Positions 46,377-55,967 of a stretch of DNA of 64,000 bases are shown here, in pieces. This DNA is from Candidatus Eiseniibacteriota bacterium (GTDB lineage Bacteria > Eisenbacteria > RBG-16-71-46 > CAIMUX01), in NCBI GenBank assembly GCA_903844735.1, contig CAIMUX010000123.1, positions 17,254 to 81,253 of the forward strand. The letters are read 5' to 3'. Position numbers and translations under genes: made by a program. A model generated the notes under the pieces. It saw only the letters and a program-made list of their open reading frames with translations. It was not told where the DNA came from and did no database searches. Position 1 is the first letter of the stretch. Every line of letters starts with the position of its first letter.

Positions 46377-46784
46377 AGAAAGCAGTGTGTTCATAAGGTC
46401 GCGGAGCTTGTCATCAAGGAGGGCCAGTTGGCGCTGGAGACGACCTACAAGGTTGTCGCGGACCACGAGCGTGACCGGTCCCATCAGAGTGACGAGGCGA
46501 ACATCATCGTGATCGCGCTGGGCGCCGCCGGGCCGGTCCGCGGCAGGCATGGGCACGGAGTTACGCGATCTCTCGGCACGGCACGCAGATTGCGGGTGTG
46601 AAAGCGCGGGATCAGATCGAAGTTCCAGTGGAGGGAACACACCTGGCGGCGAAGACGCACGCGCGCCTTCCGAGTCGAACGAGAGCAGATCCGTGAGAGC
46701 TGAAAGTCTCGGCAAACCAAGACGACTGAGGCAGGACCGCAGCGCGACTCGCATCGTGGTCCGCCGAAGGAAAGGGTGGCAACG

Positions 46785-48002
46785 ATGTTGAGGAGCCTTC
46801 GTGCAATCGCGGCGAAAGTGACCGCCGTGCGTGCAAGCCTAAGAGCGGATCATGTCCGCCGTGTCTGCGCCGGAGTCACGACAACAAGTCGGCGGGAGTT
46901 GCAGGCGAGGAGTCGGAACGGGGTGGGCGGGACGGTCCTGTCGCTTGTCCTGGTGTGCCTCGCCATCGTGGTTCCCAACAAGGTCAGCGCGCAGGCGCGG
47001 CCGAATATCTTCCTGTTGCATCATTCCACCGGTCACAATCTGATCGACCAGGGACAAGTCCGGACGTACTTGAACGCCTACAACGTAAGCAATGGAACAC
47101 AACTCGCGTTCTGGGATCATGACTACAACGCCGAAGGGCTCCGGAATGCGTCAGGTGTCTACGTGGGCCACTCCTACGTGATTCCCAACGACAATACAGA
47201 TCCGGACGGTCTGTACTATCTGTGGACAGTGTCCAACGCAGCTCGCGACTCGATCATCGCGAACCACCAGGTCATCGTCTTCAAGTCGTGCTACCCAGCG
47301 TCGGCCATCAATAGCGAGGCCGAGCTCGCTCAGTACAAGACGTGGTACTTCGGCATGCGCGACGTGTTCGATCTTCACCCGGAGCGCACCTTCGTGGTGA
47401 TGTCTCCACCGCCTCTGCACCGCGTGGCCACCAACGCCGCGGATGCTGCCCGCGCTCGCGCCTTTTCGATTTGGCTGGGGAGTGCTGAGTTTCTGTCCGG
47501 GCATCCGAACGTCGTGTACTTCAACCTGTTCGACCAGTTCGCACAACCTGCCGATGGATCAGCGTTTCAGAACATGCTGCGCTATGAGTACGAGACGAAC
47601 GAAGCCGGCACGGACTGGCACCCGAACCTTCTGGCCAATCAGACCGTCGGGCCGATCGTCGCCCAGTTTCTCGCGACGACGGCCGTGGGGACGCCCTCAG
47701 GGACCAGCCAGGCGGTCGTCCGGTCGGCCGACGATGGCATTGTCTGTGTTCCGAATCCCATCGTGACGGACGCGACGTTGCGCTACCGAACGGCCGCGCC
47801 CGGTTGGATCAACGTCACCATCTACGATGCCGCGGGTCGGCGCCAAGTTGTACTGGCGAACCATCACGAAGCGGCCGGGACCAGCGCCTTGCTTTGGGAT
47901 CGAGGGTCCGGTAGGACGTGTGCTCGTCCGGGCGTGTACTGGGCCAGGCTCGAACGAGACGGAGCAGTTGTGGGTCGACAGAAGATCGTGGTGTTGAGGT
48001 GA
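46785..48002 (+). CDS. Secreted SGNH-hydrolase-like protein with FlgD-like C-terminal domain
   Basis: 405 aa from ATG 46785; GTG 46776 is nine bases upstream, and GTG 46923 (GAGGAG upstream) would put the signal peptide (VLSLVLVCLAIVVPNKVSAQ) directly at the N-terminus and may be the true start. The mature part opens PNIFLLHHSTGHNLIDQGQV and has VIVFKSCYPASAINSEAELA, TFVVMSPPPLHRVATNAADA and TDWHPNLLAN, which suggest an SGNH/GDSL-like esterase fold, though Ser-Gly-Asn-His blocks are not textbook. The last about 85 residues (VCVPNPIVTDATLRYRTAAP, WINVTIYDAAGRRQVVL, PGVYWARLERDG) form a FlgD/T9SS-type Ig domain for surface delivery. Substrate unknown. Confidence 0.6.
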   Translation: MLRSLRAIAAKVTAVRASLRADHVRRVCAGVTTTSRRELQARSRNGVGGTVLSLVLVCLAIVVPNKVSAQARPNIFLLHHSTGHNLIDQGQVRTYLNAYNVSNGTQLAFWDHDYNAEGLRNASGVYVGHSYVIPNDNTDPDGLYYLWTVSNAARDSIIANHQVIVFKSCYPASAINSEAELAQYKTWYFGMRDVFDLHPERTFVVMSPPPLHRVATNAADAARARAFSIWLGSAEFLSGHPNVVYFNLFDQFAQPADGSAFQNMLRYEYETNEAGTDWHPNLLANQTVGPIVAQFLATTAVGTPSGTSQAVVRSADDGIVCVPNPIVTDATLRYRTAAPGWINVTIYDAAGRRQVVLANHHEAAGTSALLWDRGSGRTCARPGVYWARLERDGAVVGRQKIVVLR

Positions 48003-48075
48003 GTTGTCCCGCTTCGGCGATGGGGCGGCGAGTCCGCCTCAGGTCGCCGATGTACGTTGTGGGCCGCGGCGGGCC

Positions 48076-48370
48076 CCGAAGATGGCTTCTATGAGTGCGG
48101 CGGTGTTGGCTGTTCGGCGCGCCAGGCAGCTTGGACACACGTTGCCAATGGACGACACCGCAGAAGTCTTTCGTACCGACACTCGGCGCACCTCAGGCGC
48201 GCGAATCTGTGACACGGCACGCGGCAGGCGAGAAAACGACGGAACGCCTGTGTCAAGAAATGCGGATAGCCGTCGCCATCAGGCCCGCGCGCCTGAGCCA
48301 GGAATGTATCGAGGTGCTTTTGAACCACTCCGTACAAGACCGTGTGTTCGGGCTCGTGGCGGCGATAGGT
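48076..48370 (-). pseudogene. IS91-family transposase relic, zinc-binding N-terminus
   Basis: The minus strand reads YRRHEPEHTVLYGVVQKHLD, FLTQAFRRFLACRVPCHRF and ARLRCAECRYERL, the N-terminal zinc-binding region of IS91-type (HUH) transposases with its CxxC. After a frameshift near 48160 another frame continues VCPSCLARRTANTAALIEAI, the next CxxC block. The Y2/HUH catalytic domain is gone. This is a decayed end fragment. Confidence 0.6.
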
Positions 48371-48889
48371 GCCCCCCCCACAGTGGGCCCGGCAGGAAGT
48401 GGCACCGAGCCGGCAGCGGGGGTACGTTCGAGAGTGACCGGCGGAAATGTCGGAGAAGCGACGCCAGCGCGAGATGTGCGCGGAATGCGACGATGGCTCC
48501 GCTCGCCATTCGGAAATCCCTAGCTGATCATCGTCAACCCCGGTGTCCGCCGCGTTTCCGCGCCGGGCCCTTTCCATGACGCTCACGTCGTGGCGAGAGG
48601 CTGGATGGGCGGGCGGCGGGGCGGCCCTTTCGTCGGCGTTTGGCGAAGATCGCCACCCATCGAGTAGTCTCGGAGTACGGGTGCTCCTCGTCTGCACGAC
48701 GGACATGATCGATTTCTCCTCGCGGGCGAACGCCGCCGGGGCGGCATCCTTGACCAGGGGCCAGAGCACGGCCGTGCCGGCCGCGTATCCGCCTTGGATT
48801 GCGCGAACCGCGGCACCTCCCGGACGCCCCCGCGTGAAGGAGCAGCATGGCGACAGGAGCAGGGGGAAGATCCATGCGGGTAGGGGGTT
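48371..48889. other. Intergenic region, no convincing gene
   Basis: About 520 bases upstream of the giant secreted protein. Frames on both strands are open for stretches but carry no family blocks, signal peptide or ribosome site that I can support. A signal-peptide-coding segment for the following gene would be expected here; none is seen in frame, so the 5' end of that gene may be damaged or start in another frame. Confidence 0.4.
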
Positions 48890-51829
48890 ATGAGGCTTCC
48901 GCCGAGTCCGGGCATCCCCCTCGCCCCGAGCACGGCCCGGACGGTCCGTCAGGCTGGGCCAACGTTCTCGCCCAAGAGTGACGCCGCTCGCCTGCCGGTC
49001 CGATCCGACACCCTTGATTTCGGGTTCTACCAGACCATCGGCGGGCAAGACTACGCCGTGCAGGGCGAGAGCTGGACTTGGGACCACGGAGCTGCCGATC
49101 CGCTGGAGGGATGGCGGGCGCTCGACGGCACGCCCGGCTTCTTCATCCGGCGGATCACCCCGGCGATCTGGTCCGCGGATCCGCTGAACCCCTCTCCCGC
49201 TCCCATACCAAGCGGAACCGGCAGCATCTGGGTCGGCCTTTTCGCCACTCCGGCCCGCGACTCCTGCTATGCAAATGGGCTGGGCTATGGCAATGAGTGG
49301 CGTCAGCGCCTGGTCAGCCCCTGGCTGACCTACGACGGGAGCGGGAACGTCACCCTGTCGTTCACGTACTTCAACGACACCGAGCCGAGCTACGACTTCA
49401 CCAGGATCGTCCTGGAGAACGGGACCGGCGGGCAGCTCGTGTTGAACGGAACGGGATTCAACCAAACAATCGGGACCCCCCCCTCCGGACCCTGGGCTGT
49501 GTACAGCAGGGTGATTTCGAACTACGAGCTGGGAGGAGGCTCGCAGCAGCTTCAGTTCCGCATTCTGGTCGAGTTCCTCTCCGACGCCACCGCCTCGGAC
49601 CAGGACGGATATCAAGTTGACACCGCGTGGGGAGGATTCGGAGTGGATGACATCTCCCTGCAGAACAACATGATTCCTGGAAACGTCTTGTACACGTTCG
49701 AAACGGGCATGGACGGGTGGACGGCGGAAAACATGGAAGGCCCGCCCGGTCTGTTTGGCGTCGCCCCCCTCGTGAACTACGGTCTGCCCACGGGATGCTC
49801 CCTCGCGGGCAACGTCGTGGAGTTTCACCTTCCCGGCGGATATCATCCGAAGTACCAGCACACGTATGCGTGGTCGCCTCCCGTGGATCGCACGGGCCTG
49901 CAGCAGTATCGGGATATTCTCGTCGACTTCGACGTGTACGCCGACTACCCCGACAACGCAGGAAGCTTCTACCAGGTAGTCTGGCAGTACTATCCATACA
50001 CCTGCCCGGAAACGGGACAACAGCGATGGTCGGAACCGATCAGCGGTACAGTGGGCGAACTGTACGGGGACGGTACCTGCGCCAGCCTCAGGAACATCGG
50101 AACGGAATGGGGAGTGCCCCCGACCTGCCAGCTCGTTCGGGTCGGTCTGGCGGTGGGCGCCTGCGACTACGGAGACTTCATGCCCTGCGAGGACTTGATC
50201 CGCAGCACGCCGGTCTTCGACAATGTACGCATCCGCATGGTATCGACGCCGTTGACCGGACCCAAGTCCGTCGGCCCCACGGGTGACTACGCCAGCCTGA
50301 CGGCCGCCTTCGATGACATCAACGCGCGGGGCTTGGGCAGCCCTCTGACGCTCGGGCTTCAATCCACCTACGTGAGTACGGTGGAGACCTTTCCGCTGAC
50401 GGCCGGCCTGTTTCCCGGCGCCGGAGCGGACAACACCGTTACAATCCGGCCGGAGAGCGGGGCGACGGGCCTGTCCATCACGAGCGGCAACGCCACCGGC
50501 ACGTTCGACTTAAACGGCGCGACCTACATCGTCATCGACGGCCGGCCCGGGAGCACAGGGACCGCGCGGGAACTCACGATCGAGAACACGAGTCTTACGG
50601 GCTGGGCGCTGCGCTTCATCAACGACGCACAGCACAACCTAGTGGAGCACATCGTCGTGCGCGGGGTGACCACCAACACGAGCAGCGGAGTCGTCCTCTT
50701 TGGCTTCACTACAGGCCTCACGGGCAACGATGACAACACGATCGACCAGTGCGACCTGAGGGACGGTGCGACCACGCCGACGAACATCGTCTACTCCAGC
50801 GGTACAGCCGGGAAGGAAAACAGCAGCAACGTCGTTTCGGGCTGCGCGATCTACAATTTCTTCAACACGGCGGGCACCCACGCCGGGATCTCGCTCTCCA
50901 GCGGCAACCAGGACTGGACGATCCGGGGGAACAGCTTCTTCGAGACGGAGGCCCGGAACATGACCGGGACCGGCACGCTCGAGTGGCAGGCGGTGGCCTC
51001 GAGCAGCAGCCTGACGAACAATCTTCAAATCCTGGGGAACCATATCGGCGGTACGGCTCCGCAGTGCGGCGGTGGGCCGCTTACCTACACCGGCAACGCC
51101 ACGCTGCGCACCCTGCGCCTTACGGTCGGCACGACGACTCCGACGAGCGTGCAGGGCAACGCCTTCTGCAACATCTCGATCACTTCGAGCTCGGCCTCCT
51201 CCTCGCAGAGCATGATCGGGCTGGTCAGCGGGTCGTTCAACGTGGGGACGGAGACCCCGAACGAGATCGGGCGGCAGGACGCGACGGGCAGCATCTCGTT
51301 CGCGCTGTCCAACACCAGCACCGCGTGGTTCGCCGCCATCTCGGCCGGGACCGGAACGCCCGGCACGATGGTGATCGCGAACAACCTGATCGGCGGGATC
51401 AGCGTGGCCAACGTGAGTGGCGTCGGCACGGCGACCGCCCGCGGCATCAGCGTCGGCGGCACCGGCGGGAGCTACACCATCACGAACAACACGATCGGCA
51501 GCCCGAGCGTGGCGAACAGCTTCACCGGCTCGACGAACGGGTCGATGGCGGGCATTCTCGCATCTCCGAGCGGTGGCACGCACGGGATCAGCGGGAACCT
51601 GGTCGCCAACCTGGCCTATCTTGGAACGGGGATGGTCCCGGCACAGCTCTTCGGCTTCCACCGGCTCCGAGAGCACGGCGTCGGTGATTGGAATCTCCAT
51701 GACGGGCTCGGCGCCTGGCGTCTCGGTGACGCAGAACACGGTCTCTGCGCTGTCCAATGCTACGCCGATGGCGGCGGCCTGCGTGACGGGGATCCACTAC
51801 CTGGGACCGGACGTGGTCTGGCCGTATAG
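48890..51829 (+). CDS. Giant secreted beta-helix protein, N-terminal part (frame broken near 51659)
   Basis: The open frame starts at ATG 48890 without a visible signal peptide. It carries lectin-like beta-sandwich stretches (DTLDFGFYQTIGGQDYAVQG, VDDISLQNNMIPGNVLYTFE, FDNVRIRMVSTP) and then, from residue about 460, a right-handed parallel beta-helix: YIVIDGRPGSTGTARELTIE, NLVEHIVVRGVTTNTSSGVV, SNVVSGCAIYNFFNTAGTHA and GSYTITNNTIGSPSVANS. Around 51659 the homologous reading passes to the +1 frame: VPAQLFGF continues as TGSESTASVIGISMTGS in the next frame, while this frame runs on as unrelated Arg-rich sequence to a stop at 51829. Together with the downstream part it would form a protein of about 1560 residues. 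A one-base insertion or assembly error is likely. Confidence 0.75.
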   Translation: MRLPPSPGIPLAPSTARTVRQAGPTFSPKSDAARLPVRSDTLDFGFYQTIGGQDYAVQGESWTWDHGAADPLEGWRALDGTPGFFIRRITPAIWSADPLNPSPAPIPSGTGSIWVGLFATPARDSCYANGLGYGNEWRQRLVSPWLTYDGSGNVTLSFTYFNDTEPSYDFTRIVLENGTGGQLVLNGTGFNQTIGTPPSGPWAVYSRVISNYELGGGSQQLQFRILVEFLSDATASDQDGYQVDTAWGGFGVDDISLQNNMIPGNVLYTFETGMDGWTAENMEGPPGLFGVAPLVNYGLPTGCSLAGNVVEFHLPGGYHPKYQHTYAWSPPVDRTGLQQYRDILVDFDVYADYPDNAGSFYQVVWQYYPYTCPETGQQRWSEPISGTVGELYGDGTCASLRNIGTEWGVPPTCQLVRVGLAVGACDYGDFMPCEDLIRSTPVFDNVRIRMVSTPLTGPKSVGPTGDYASLTAAFDDINARGLGSPLTLGLQSTYVSTVETFPLTAGLFPGAGADNTVTIRPESGATGLSITSGNATGTFDLNGATYIVIDGRPGSTGTARELTIENTSLTGWALRFINDAQHNLVEHIVVRGVTTNTSSGVVLFGFTTGLTGNDDNTIDQCDLRDGATTPTNIVYSSGTAGKENSSNVVSGCAIYNFFNTAGTHAGISLSSGNQDWTIRGNSFFETEARNMTGTGTLEWQAVASSSSLTNNLQILGNHIGGTAPQCGGGPLTYTGNATLRTLRLTVGTTTPTSVQGNAFCNISITSSSASSSQSMIGLVSGSFNVGTETPNEIGRQDATGSISFALSNTSTAWFAAISAGTGTPGTMVIANNLIGGISVANVSGVGTATARGISVGGTGGSYTITNNTIGSPSVANSFTGSTNGSMAGILASPSGGTHGISGNLVANLAYLGTGMVPAQLFGFHRLREHGVGDWNLHDGLGAWRLGDAEHGLCAVQCYADGGGLRDGDPLPGTGRGLAV

Positions 51830-53588
51830 CAATCTGGTGGCTCGCAACTCCGTGCACAGCCTCTCGCTGGTGACCAGCGGGTATAGTGGACAGATCTGCG
51901 GGATCTTCGTGAACGGGGGCACGACGAGCTTCCAAAACAACATGGTCCGTCTCGGGCTGGACGCAAACGGCAACTCCGTGACGGGCGGGTACGCGATCAG
52001 CGGGATCGGCGAAAGCGTAGGCACGGACGAGTTCTCCGGCAACAGCGTCTACGTGGGCGGGAGCGGCGTCGCCTCAAACCAGAACACGTTCGCTTTCCAG
52101 AGCTGGGTCTCGGTCAACGCGCGGTACTACCGGGACAACATCCTGGTGAACGCGCGATCGAACGCCTCGGGCTCCGGCAAGAACTACGCGGTGCGGTACG
52201 GGACGATCGACGCGACGCTCAGGTCGGAGTACAATGACCTCTACGTTTCGGGAGTGGGTGGCATGCTCGGGGGCACGGGCTCGGGCTCGCAGAGCATCGA
52301 CTACCCCACACTGGCCGCGTGGCGGACGGGCACCAACCGTGACTTTGCGGACATCTCCGCCGACCCGCTCTTCGTGAACGCGGGCGGAAGCGCGCCGGCC
52401 GGCGATCTGCACATCAACACTGCCATCTACCCGGTCTCGCCGGTGACCAACGCCGGCGTGGACGCCGACCTGGATGACGACTTCGACGGGGAGCCGCGGG
52501 GTACTGCGCCGGACATCGGCGCCGACGAGTACCTGAACTACACGCTGGCCGCGAGTGCCGGCCCGAACGGCGCCATCAACCCCGCAGGGATCCTCTTGGT
52601 CAACGGTGGCACCGACTTCACGTTCACGATCGCCCCGGCCCACTGCTACATGGTGGCCGATGTATTGGTGGACGGGAACTCGATCGGTCCGGTCCCGAGC
52701 CACGCGTTCACGGACATCCAGGGCAACCACACCATCGCGGCGAGCTTCGCTCCGGCGCAGTTCACGCTGACCACGTCGGCCGTCGGGGGAGGAACTCTCA
52801 CCATCGTGCCCGACTTGTCGCTGTACCCCTGCAGCACGTCGGTGGAGATCACCGCGCACGACGGGACGGGTTGGCAGTTCCAGCAGTGGGCGGGCGATGC
52901 GGGCGGAAACACCAATCCGCTGACGGTGGTCATGGACTCACACATCAACATCACGGCGATCTTCGCCGACATCGCTCCACCGGTGGTCGAGGTTACCTCA
53001 CCGAACGGCGGGGAAGCCTGGGACGTGGACACGAACCAGACGATTACCTGGACAGCGACCGACAACGCCGGCGTCACAGCCGTGGATCTGGACTACTCCA
53101 TGGACGGCGGGGCGACGTTTCCGTTCGTGATCACGACGGGAGAGGTCAACGCCGGTTCGTACCCGTGGGTCGTTCCTGACACCCCGAGCGCGATGGCGCG
53201 GGTGCGCGTCACCGGCCATGACGCGGCGGGCCACGCGGCGGCTGATGTCGGCGACGCGGACTTCGAGATCCACGGCGGGGAATCGGCGGTGGCGGAGGCC
53301 CTGCTGGGCGAACACAACCTGCTCGGCGTCTATCCAAACCCCTCCCCGGGCGTCGTCGATGTGGCATTCCGGGCGGCTGCGTCCGGGTTCGTTCGCCTTT
53401 CGGTCTACGACGTGGCGGGCCGGCTGGTGCGGACCCTTGTCGCAGGCCGGGTTGCCGGCGGCCTGCGGAGCCAGGTCTGGGACGGGCGGGACGCGAACGG
53501 CATGCCGGTCCCAACGGGGGTCTATCTCGTCCTCTTGGACGGAGGTCCGGCGACGCGCGCGGTGAAGCGGCTCACCATCGCGCGATAG
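51660..53588 (+). CDS. Giant secreted beta-helix protein, C-terminal part with FlgD-like sorting domain
   Basis: Continuation after the frameshift; if expressed alone the first ATG is 51699. The beta-helix goes on (VTGIHYLGPDVVWPYSNLVA, NSVHSLSLVTSGYSGQICGI, DNILVNARSNASGSGKNYAV, with the typical NDLYVSGVGG). It is followed by two repeats of the bacterial-repeat type (YTLAASAGPNGAINPAGILL, FTLTTSAVGGGTLTIVPD), an Ig-like SPNGGEAWDVDTNQTITWTA domain and a C-terminal FlgD/T9SS-type domain (LLGVYPNPSPGVVDVAFRAA, VRLSVYDVAGRLVRTLVAG, WDGRDANGMPVPTGVYLVLL). This suggests surface display or secretion. Polysaccharide-related or adhesive functions are typical for such folds, but none is evident. Confidence 0.78.
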   Translation, partial: TGSESTASVIGISMTGSAPGVSVTQNTVSALSNATPMAAACVTGIHYLGPDVVWPYSNLVARNSVHSLSLVTSGYSGQICGIFVNGGTTSFQNNMVRLGLDANGNSVTGGYAISGIGESVGTDEFSGNSVYVGGSGVASNQNTFAFQSWVSVNARYYRDNILVNARSNASGSGKNYAVRYGTIDATLRSEYNDLYVSGVGGMLGGTGSGSQSIDYPTLAAWRTGTNRDFADISADPLFVNAGGSAPAGDLHINTAIYPVSPVTNAGVDADLDDDFDGEPRGTAPDIGADEYLNYTLAASAGPNGAINPAGILLVNGGTDFTFTIAPAHCYMVADVLVDGNSIGPVPSHAFTDIQGNHTIAASFAPAQFTLTTSAVGGGTLTIVPDLSLYPCSTSVEITAHDGTGWQFQQWAGDAGGNTNPLTVVMDSHINITAIFADIAPPVVEVTSPNGGEAWDVDTNQTITWTATDNAGVTAVDLDYSMDGGATFPFVITTGEVNAGSYPWVVPDTPSAMARVRVTGHDAAGHAAADVGDADFEIHGGESAVAEALLGEHNLLGVYPNPSPGVVDVAFRAAASGFVRLSVYDVAGRLVRTLVAGRVAGGLRSQVWDGRDANGMPVPTGVYLVLLDGGPATRAVKRLTIAR

Positions 53589-53721
53589 AGATCGCTCTTT
53601 GCGGGAATGGATTCCGCAAGCCGCATCCCCCCGGGGCCCAAGCGCGGCCAACTGGGGCAGGTCGAGGTCGATGCCCGTTTCATGACCTTCTTCCCGGCAC
53701 AGAGGCTGCGAATGAGTCGGT

Positions 53722-55032
53722 CTACTCCCCAATCCGCGGTGGCGCATAACTCGCGCACGGATCCACCGCCGTGGCGTAGGGCCCGTTCCACCCGTCGAGG
53801 AAGAAGCCGTTCAGCGTGGCTGCGATCCCTCGACCCTCAATGATGAGTCCGACGTTGCGGCTGGCGAGGAAATAGTCCTTCTCCCAGTTGCTGGTGCCGA
53901 CCCAGGCCTTGTCCTCGTCGATGACCAGGTACTTGGCGTGAACCACGCGTGCGAACGGGATGAACCCGCCTGACCACGGGGGGATCGTCACGAGCTTCAC
54001 CTCGATTCCGGGAAGGGCCTCGAGGCTCTGCAGCCCCTCGATCGTCCCGGACCGCTTGCACCAATCGGAAAGGAGCAACTGGACCTGCACACCGCGCGCC
54101 GCCGCCGCGCGGAGCGCCGTCTCCAGGGTGTCGAAATAGTCGTTCTTGCTTGTGGCCCTGTAGGTCAGCAGTTGCAGCCGCACCGTGGAGCGGGCCGAGC
54201 CTATCAGGTCAACGAGGCGCGGCAGATCCCACAAAGATTCGTCGGGCAGCCATCCCTTAGGACTGAACACCGGCGTGACCCGCAGGGTGTCGCCGCCCGT
54301 CAGCACTGTGGCGGGAAAATGGTACCCGCCCTCGGGTATCGGGCGGCGGAACGCCCGGTCTCCGCCGCCGGCGAGGCTCCAGTCGGTCTCAAACACATCG
54401 TAGAACGCCCGCACCACCTCCGGCTCCCCGATCCGCGCTCCCAGTTCCTGGATGTGGGCCAGCGAACGCCAGTCGAAGTTCTGACTACCGAGATACGCCT
54501 CCTGCCCGTCGACGAGGAAGTACTTGGCGTGGAGCACGCCCCCCATCAGAGATTTCACGTCGTACAGGCGCAACTCGACACCGGGTTGGGCCATCAGTCG
54601 GTCCAGGATCTCGGGGTAGGTCTTGTGAAAGCCCTTCTCGGCCAGGAAGCGGACCTTGACGCCTCGCTTCGCTGCCGCCTCCACCGCCTCGATGATCGGC
54701 TCCAGCCGACTGCCCCGCTCGTCGCTGGCGTAGAATTCGGCGAACTCGAGCGACCGCGTGGCGCCTTCGATCATCGTGTTCCAGGTTGCGTACGCCTCCG
54801 GAATCGCGGCATGGTCGAGGCTGGTCTCCACCGGAAAACTCTCGATGAGTTGCAGGGAAGATATGCTTGTGTTTCTCGGGGGCGCGGCCGCGAGAGAACT
54901 GCCGGCGGCGACGCCGGCCAGGATGAACGCCAAGGACCGGATGCCCGAGCGCCCCGGCTCCGGTCTTAGGCGGAGCGACTTTCCGGTCGATGAGACGTGT
55001 CTCCCTCGCGCGGGGTACGACGGTCCGATCAT
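53722..55032 (-). CDS. Phospholipase D family protein, PLD3/PLD4-like
   Basis: 436 aa from ATG 55032 (AGGGAG upstream). A signal peptide or anchor is near residues 25-48 (SLAFILAGVAAGSSLAAAPP). Two HKD motifs are intact: HAKYFLVDG with GSQNFDWRSLAHIQELG, and HAKYLVIDE with GTSNWEKDYF. Surrounding blocks (SLQLIESFPVETSLDHAAIP, ATRSLEFAEFYASDERGS, GVKVRFLAEKGF and a closing FFLDGWNGPYA) follow the order of animal lysosomal PLD3/PLD4 and poxvirus K4, which act as 5'-3' exonucleases or transphosphatidylases, rather than the cardiolipin synthase pattern. Secreted or periplasmic. Overlaps no neighbour; the nitroreductase gene lies 38 bp upstream on the same strand. Confidence 0.8.
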   Translation of the reverse strand: MIGPSYPARGRHVSSTGKSLRLRPEPGRSGIRSLAFILAGVAAGSSLAAAPPRNTSISSLQLIESFPVETSLDHAAIPEAYATWNTMIEGATRSLEFAEFYASDERGSRLEPIIEAVEAAAKRGVKVRFLAEKGFHKTYPEILDRLMAQPGVELRLYDVKSLMGGVLHAKYFLVDGQEAYLGSQNFDWRSLAHIQELGARIGEPEVVRAFYDVFETDWSLAGGGDRAFRRPIPEGGYHFPATVLTGGDTLRVTPVFSPKGWLPDESLWDLPRLVDLIGSARSTVRLQLLTYRATSKNDYFDTLETALRAAAARGVQVQLLLSDWCKRSGTIEGLQSLEALPGIEVKLVTIPPWSGGFIPFARVVHAKYLVIDEDKAWVGTSNWEKDYFLASRNVGLIIEGRGIAATLNGFFLDGWNGPYATAVDPCASYAPPRIGE

Positions 55033-55070
55033 CGTGATGTTTCTCCCTTCCGGTTCTCCTGGGGCCAGTT

Positions 55071-55967
55071 CTAACGAAACCACTGGAACCCGAACTCTTC
55101 GGTGAGGCGAACGAACTCGTCGTTTCTCTCCGGCATCTCGTCGGCCCGGTAGTGCAGGCCGAAATAGCGTTGGGCGGGATTGATGAAGCCGTCGGCCTCG
55201 ATCCGCGCGAGACACCTCTGCGCGTATGCTTCGTCGTGTGCCTTCCGGCAGACCGTGGCGATAAGCTCCCTACGTTCTGGTGTCGGCTCCACCTTCACGC
55301 CCGGGTACTTCCGGTCGAAGGCCTGGACGAGATCCTGGTCCGCCATCTCCCGGTATTCTTCGCGGTGCACCACCGCCTCGATCCCGAGCTTCCGCTTTAC
55401 CGGGATGCCCGTCCCGGGGTACCCCAGGCAAAGGAGAACCACGGGGAAGACCCCGTCGGGCAGGCGGAACATCTCCCGCAAGCGCGGGAAAAACTCCAGG
55501 ACCGTGCCGATGTAGACCGAGCCCAGCCCTAGCGCGTCGGCGGCGGTGCAGATGTTCTCTGCGCAGATGATCGTGTCCTGGAAGGCGATCCAGAAGTGCC
55601 GGAAGGCCCGGGTGGCCGTGAACGGCGCGTCAGAAAGCCGAGCCCAGCGCTCCAGCCGGTGGTAGTCGATGCAGAAAAGCAGGCTCACCGGCGCATCGCC
55701 GATGAAGGCTTGTTCCCCCAGCTCCGCCAGTTCCCGGCGGTGCTCTTCGTCCTCGATCCGGATGATCGAGTAGGGTTGGAGGTTGCCGCCCGTGGCCGCG
55801 TGCAGTCCCGCGCCCAACAGCGTTTCGAGGATGTCGGGGGGAACCTTCTGATCACGGAACACCCGGCAACTGCCTCGCTCGTAGAGCAGCCGGATCGTCT
55901 CGTTCGGTTCGTTGCCCGGAGACTCTGCGTCGGTCCCGTGGTGGGTCGGCATCTCGTGGTCGGGCAC
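55071..55967 (-). CDS. Nitroreductase-family FMN oxidoreductase
   Basis: 298 aa from GTG 55967 (AAGGAAGG upstream); ATG 55952 is an alternative start five codons later. Motifs: RLLYERGSCRVFRDQKVPPD, LLGAGLHAATGGNLQPYSII (FMN-binding R/S and N/Q region), WIAFQDTIICAENICTAADA, LGLGSVYIGTVLEFFPRLRE and VVLLCLGYPG. These place it in the nitroreductase superfamily of flavoproteins that use NAD(P)H to reduce nitro compounds, quinones or flavins. The C-terminal extension (FDRKYPGVKVEPTPERRELI and on) is longer than usual and lacks recognised motifs. Substrate unknown. Confidence 0.88.
   Translation of the reverse strand: MPDHEMPTHHGTDAESPGNEPNETIRLLYERGSCRVFRDQKVPPDILETLLGAGLHAATGGNLQPYSIIRIEDEEHRRELAELGEQAFIGDAPVSLLFCIDYHRLERWARLSDAPFTATRAFRHFWIAFQDTIICAENICTAADALGLGSVYIGTVLEFFPRLREMFRLPDGVFPVVLLCLGYPGTGIPVKRKLGIEAVVHREEYREMADQDLVQAFDRKYPGVKVEPTPERRELIATVCRKAHDEAYAQRCLARIEADGFINPAQRYFGLHYRADEMPERNDEFVRLTEEFGFQWFR

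Noticed and set aside
46158..46601. 147-aa + strand open frame
   Set aside because: Antisense to the transposase relic, with no ribosome site or family motif.
48089..50362. 757-aa minus-strand open frame
   Set aside because: Only its last about 93 codons (to 48370) look like a protein (IS91 relic). The rest is antisense to the secreted beta-helix protein.
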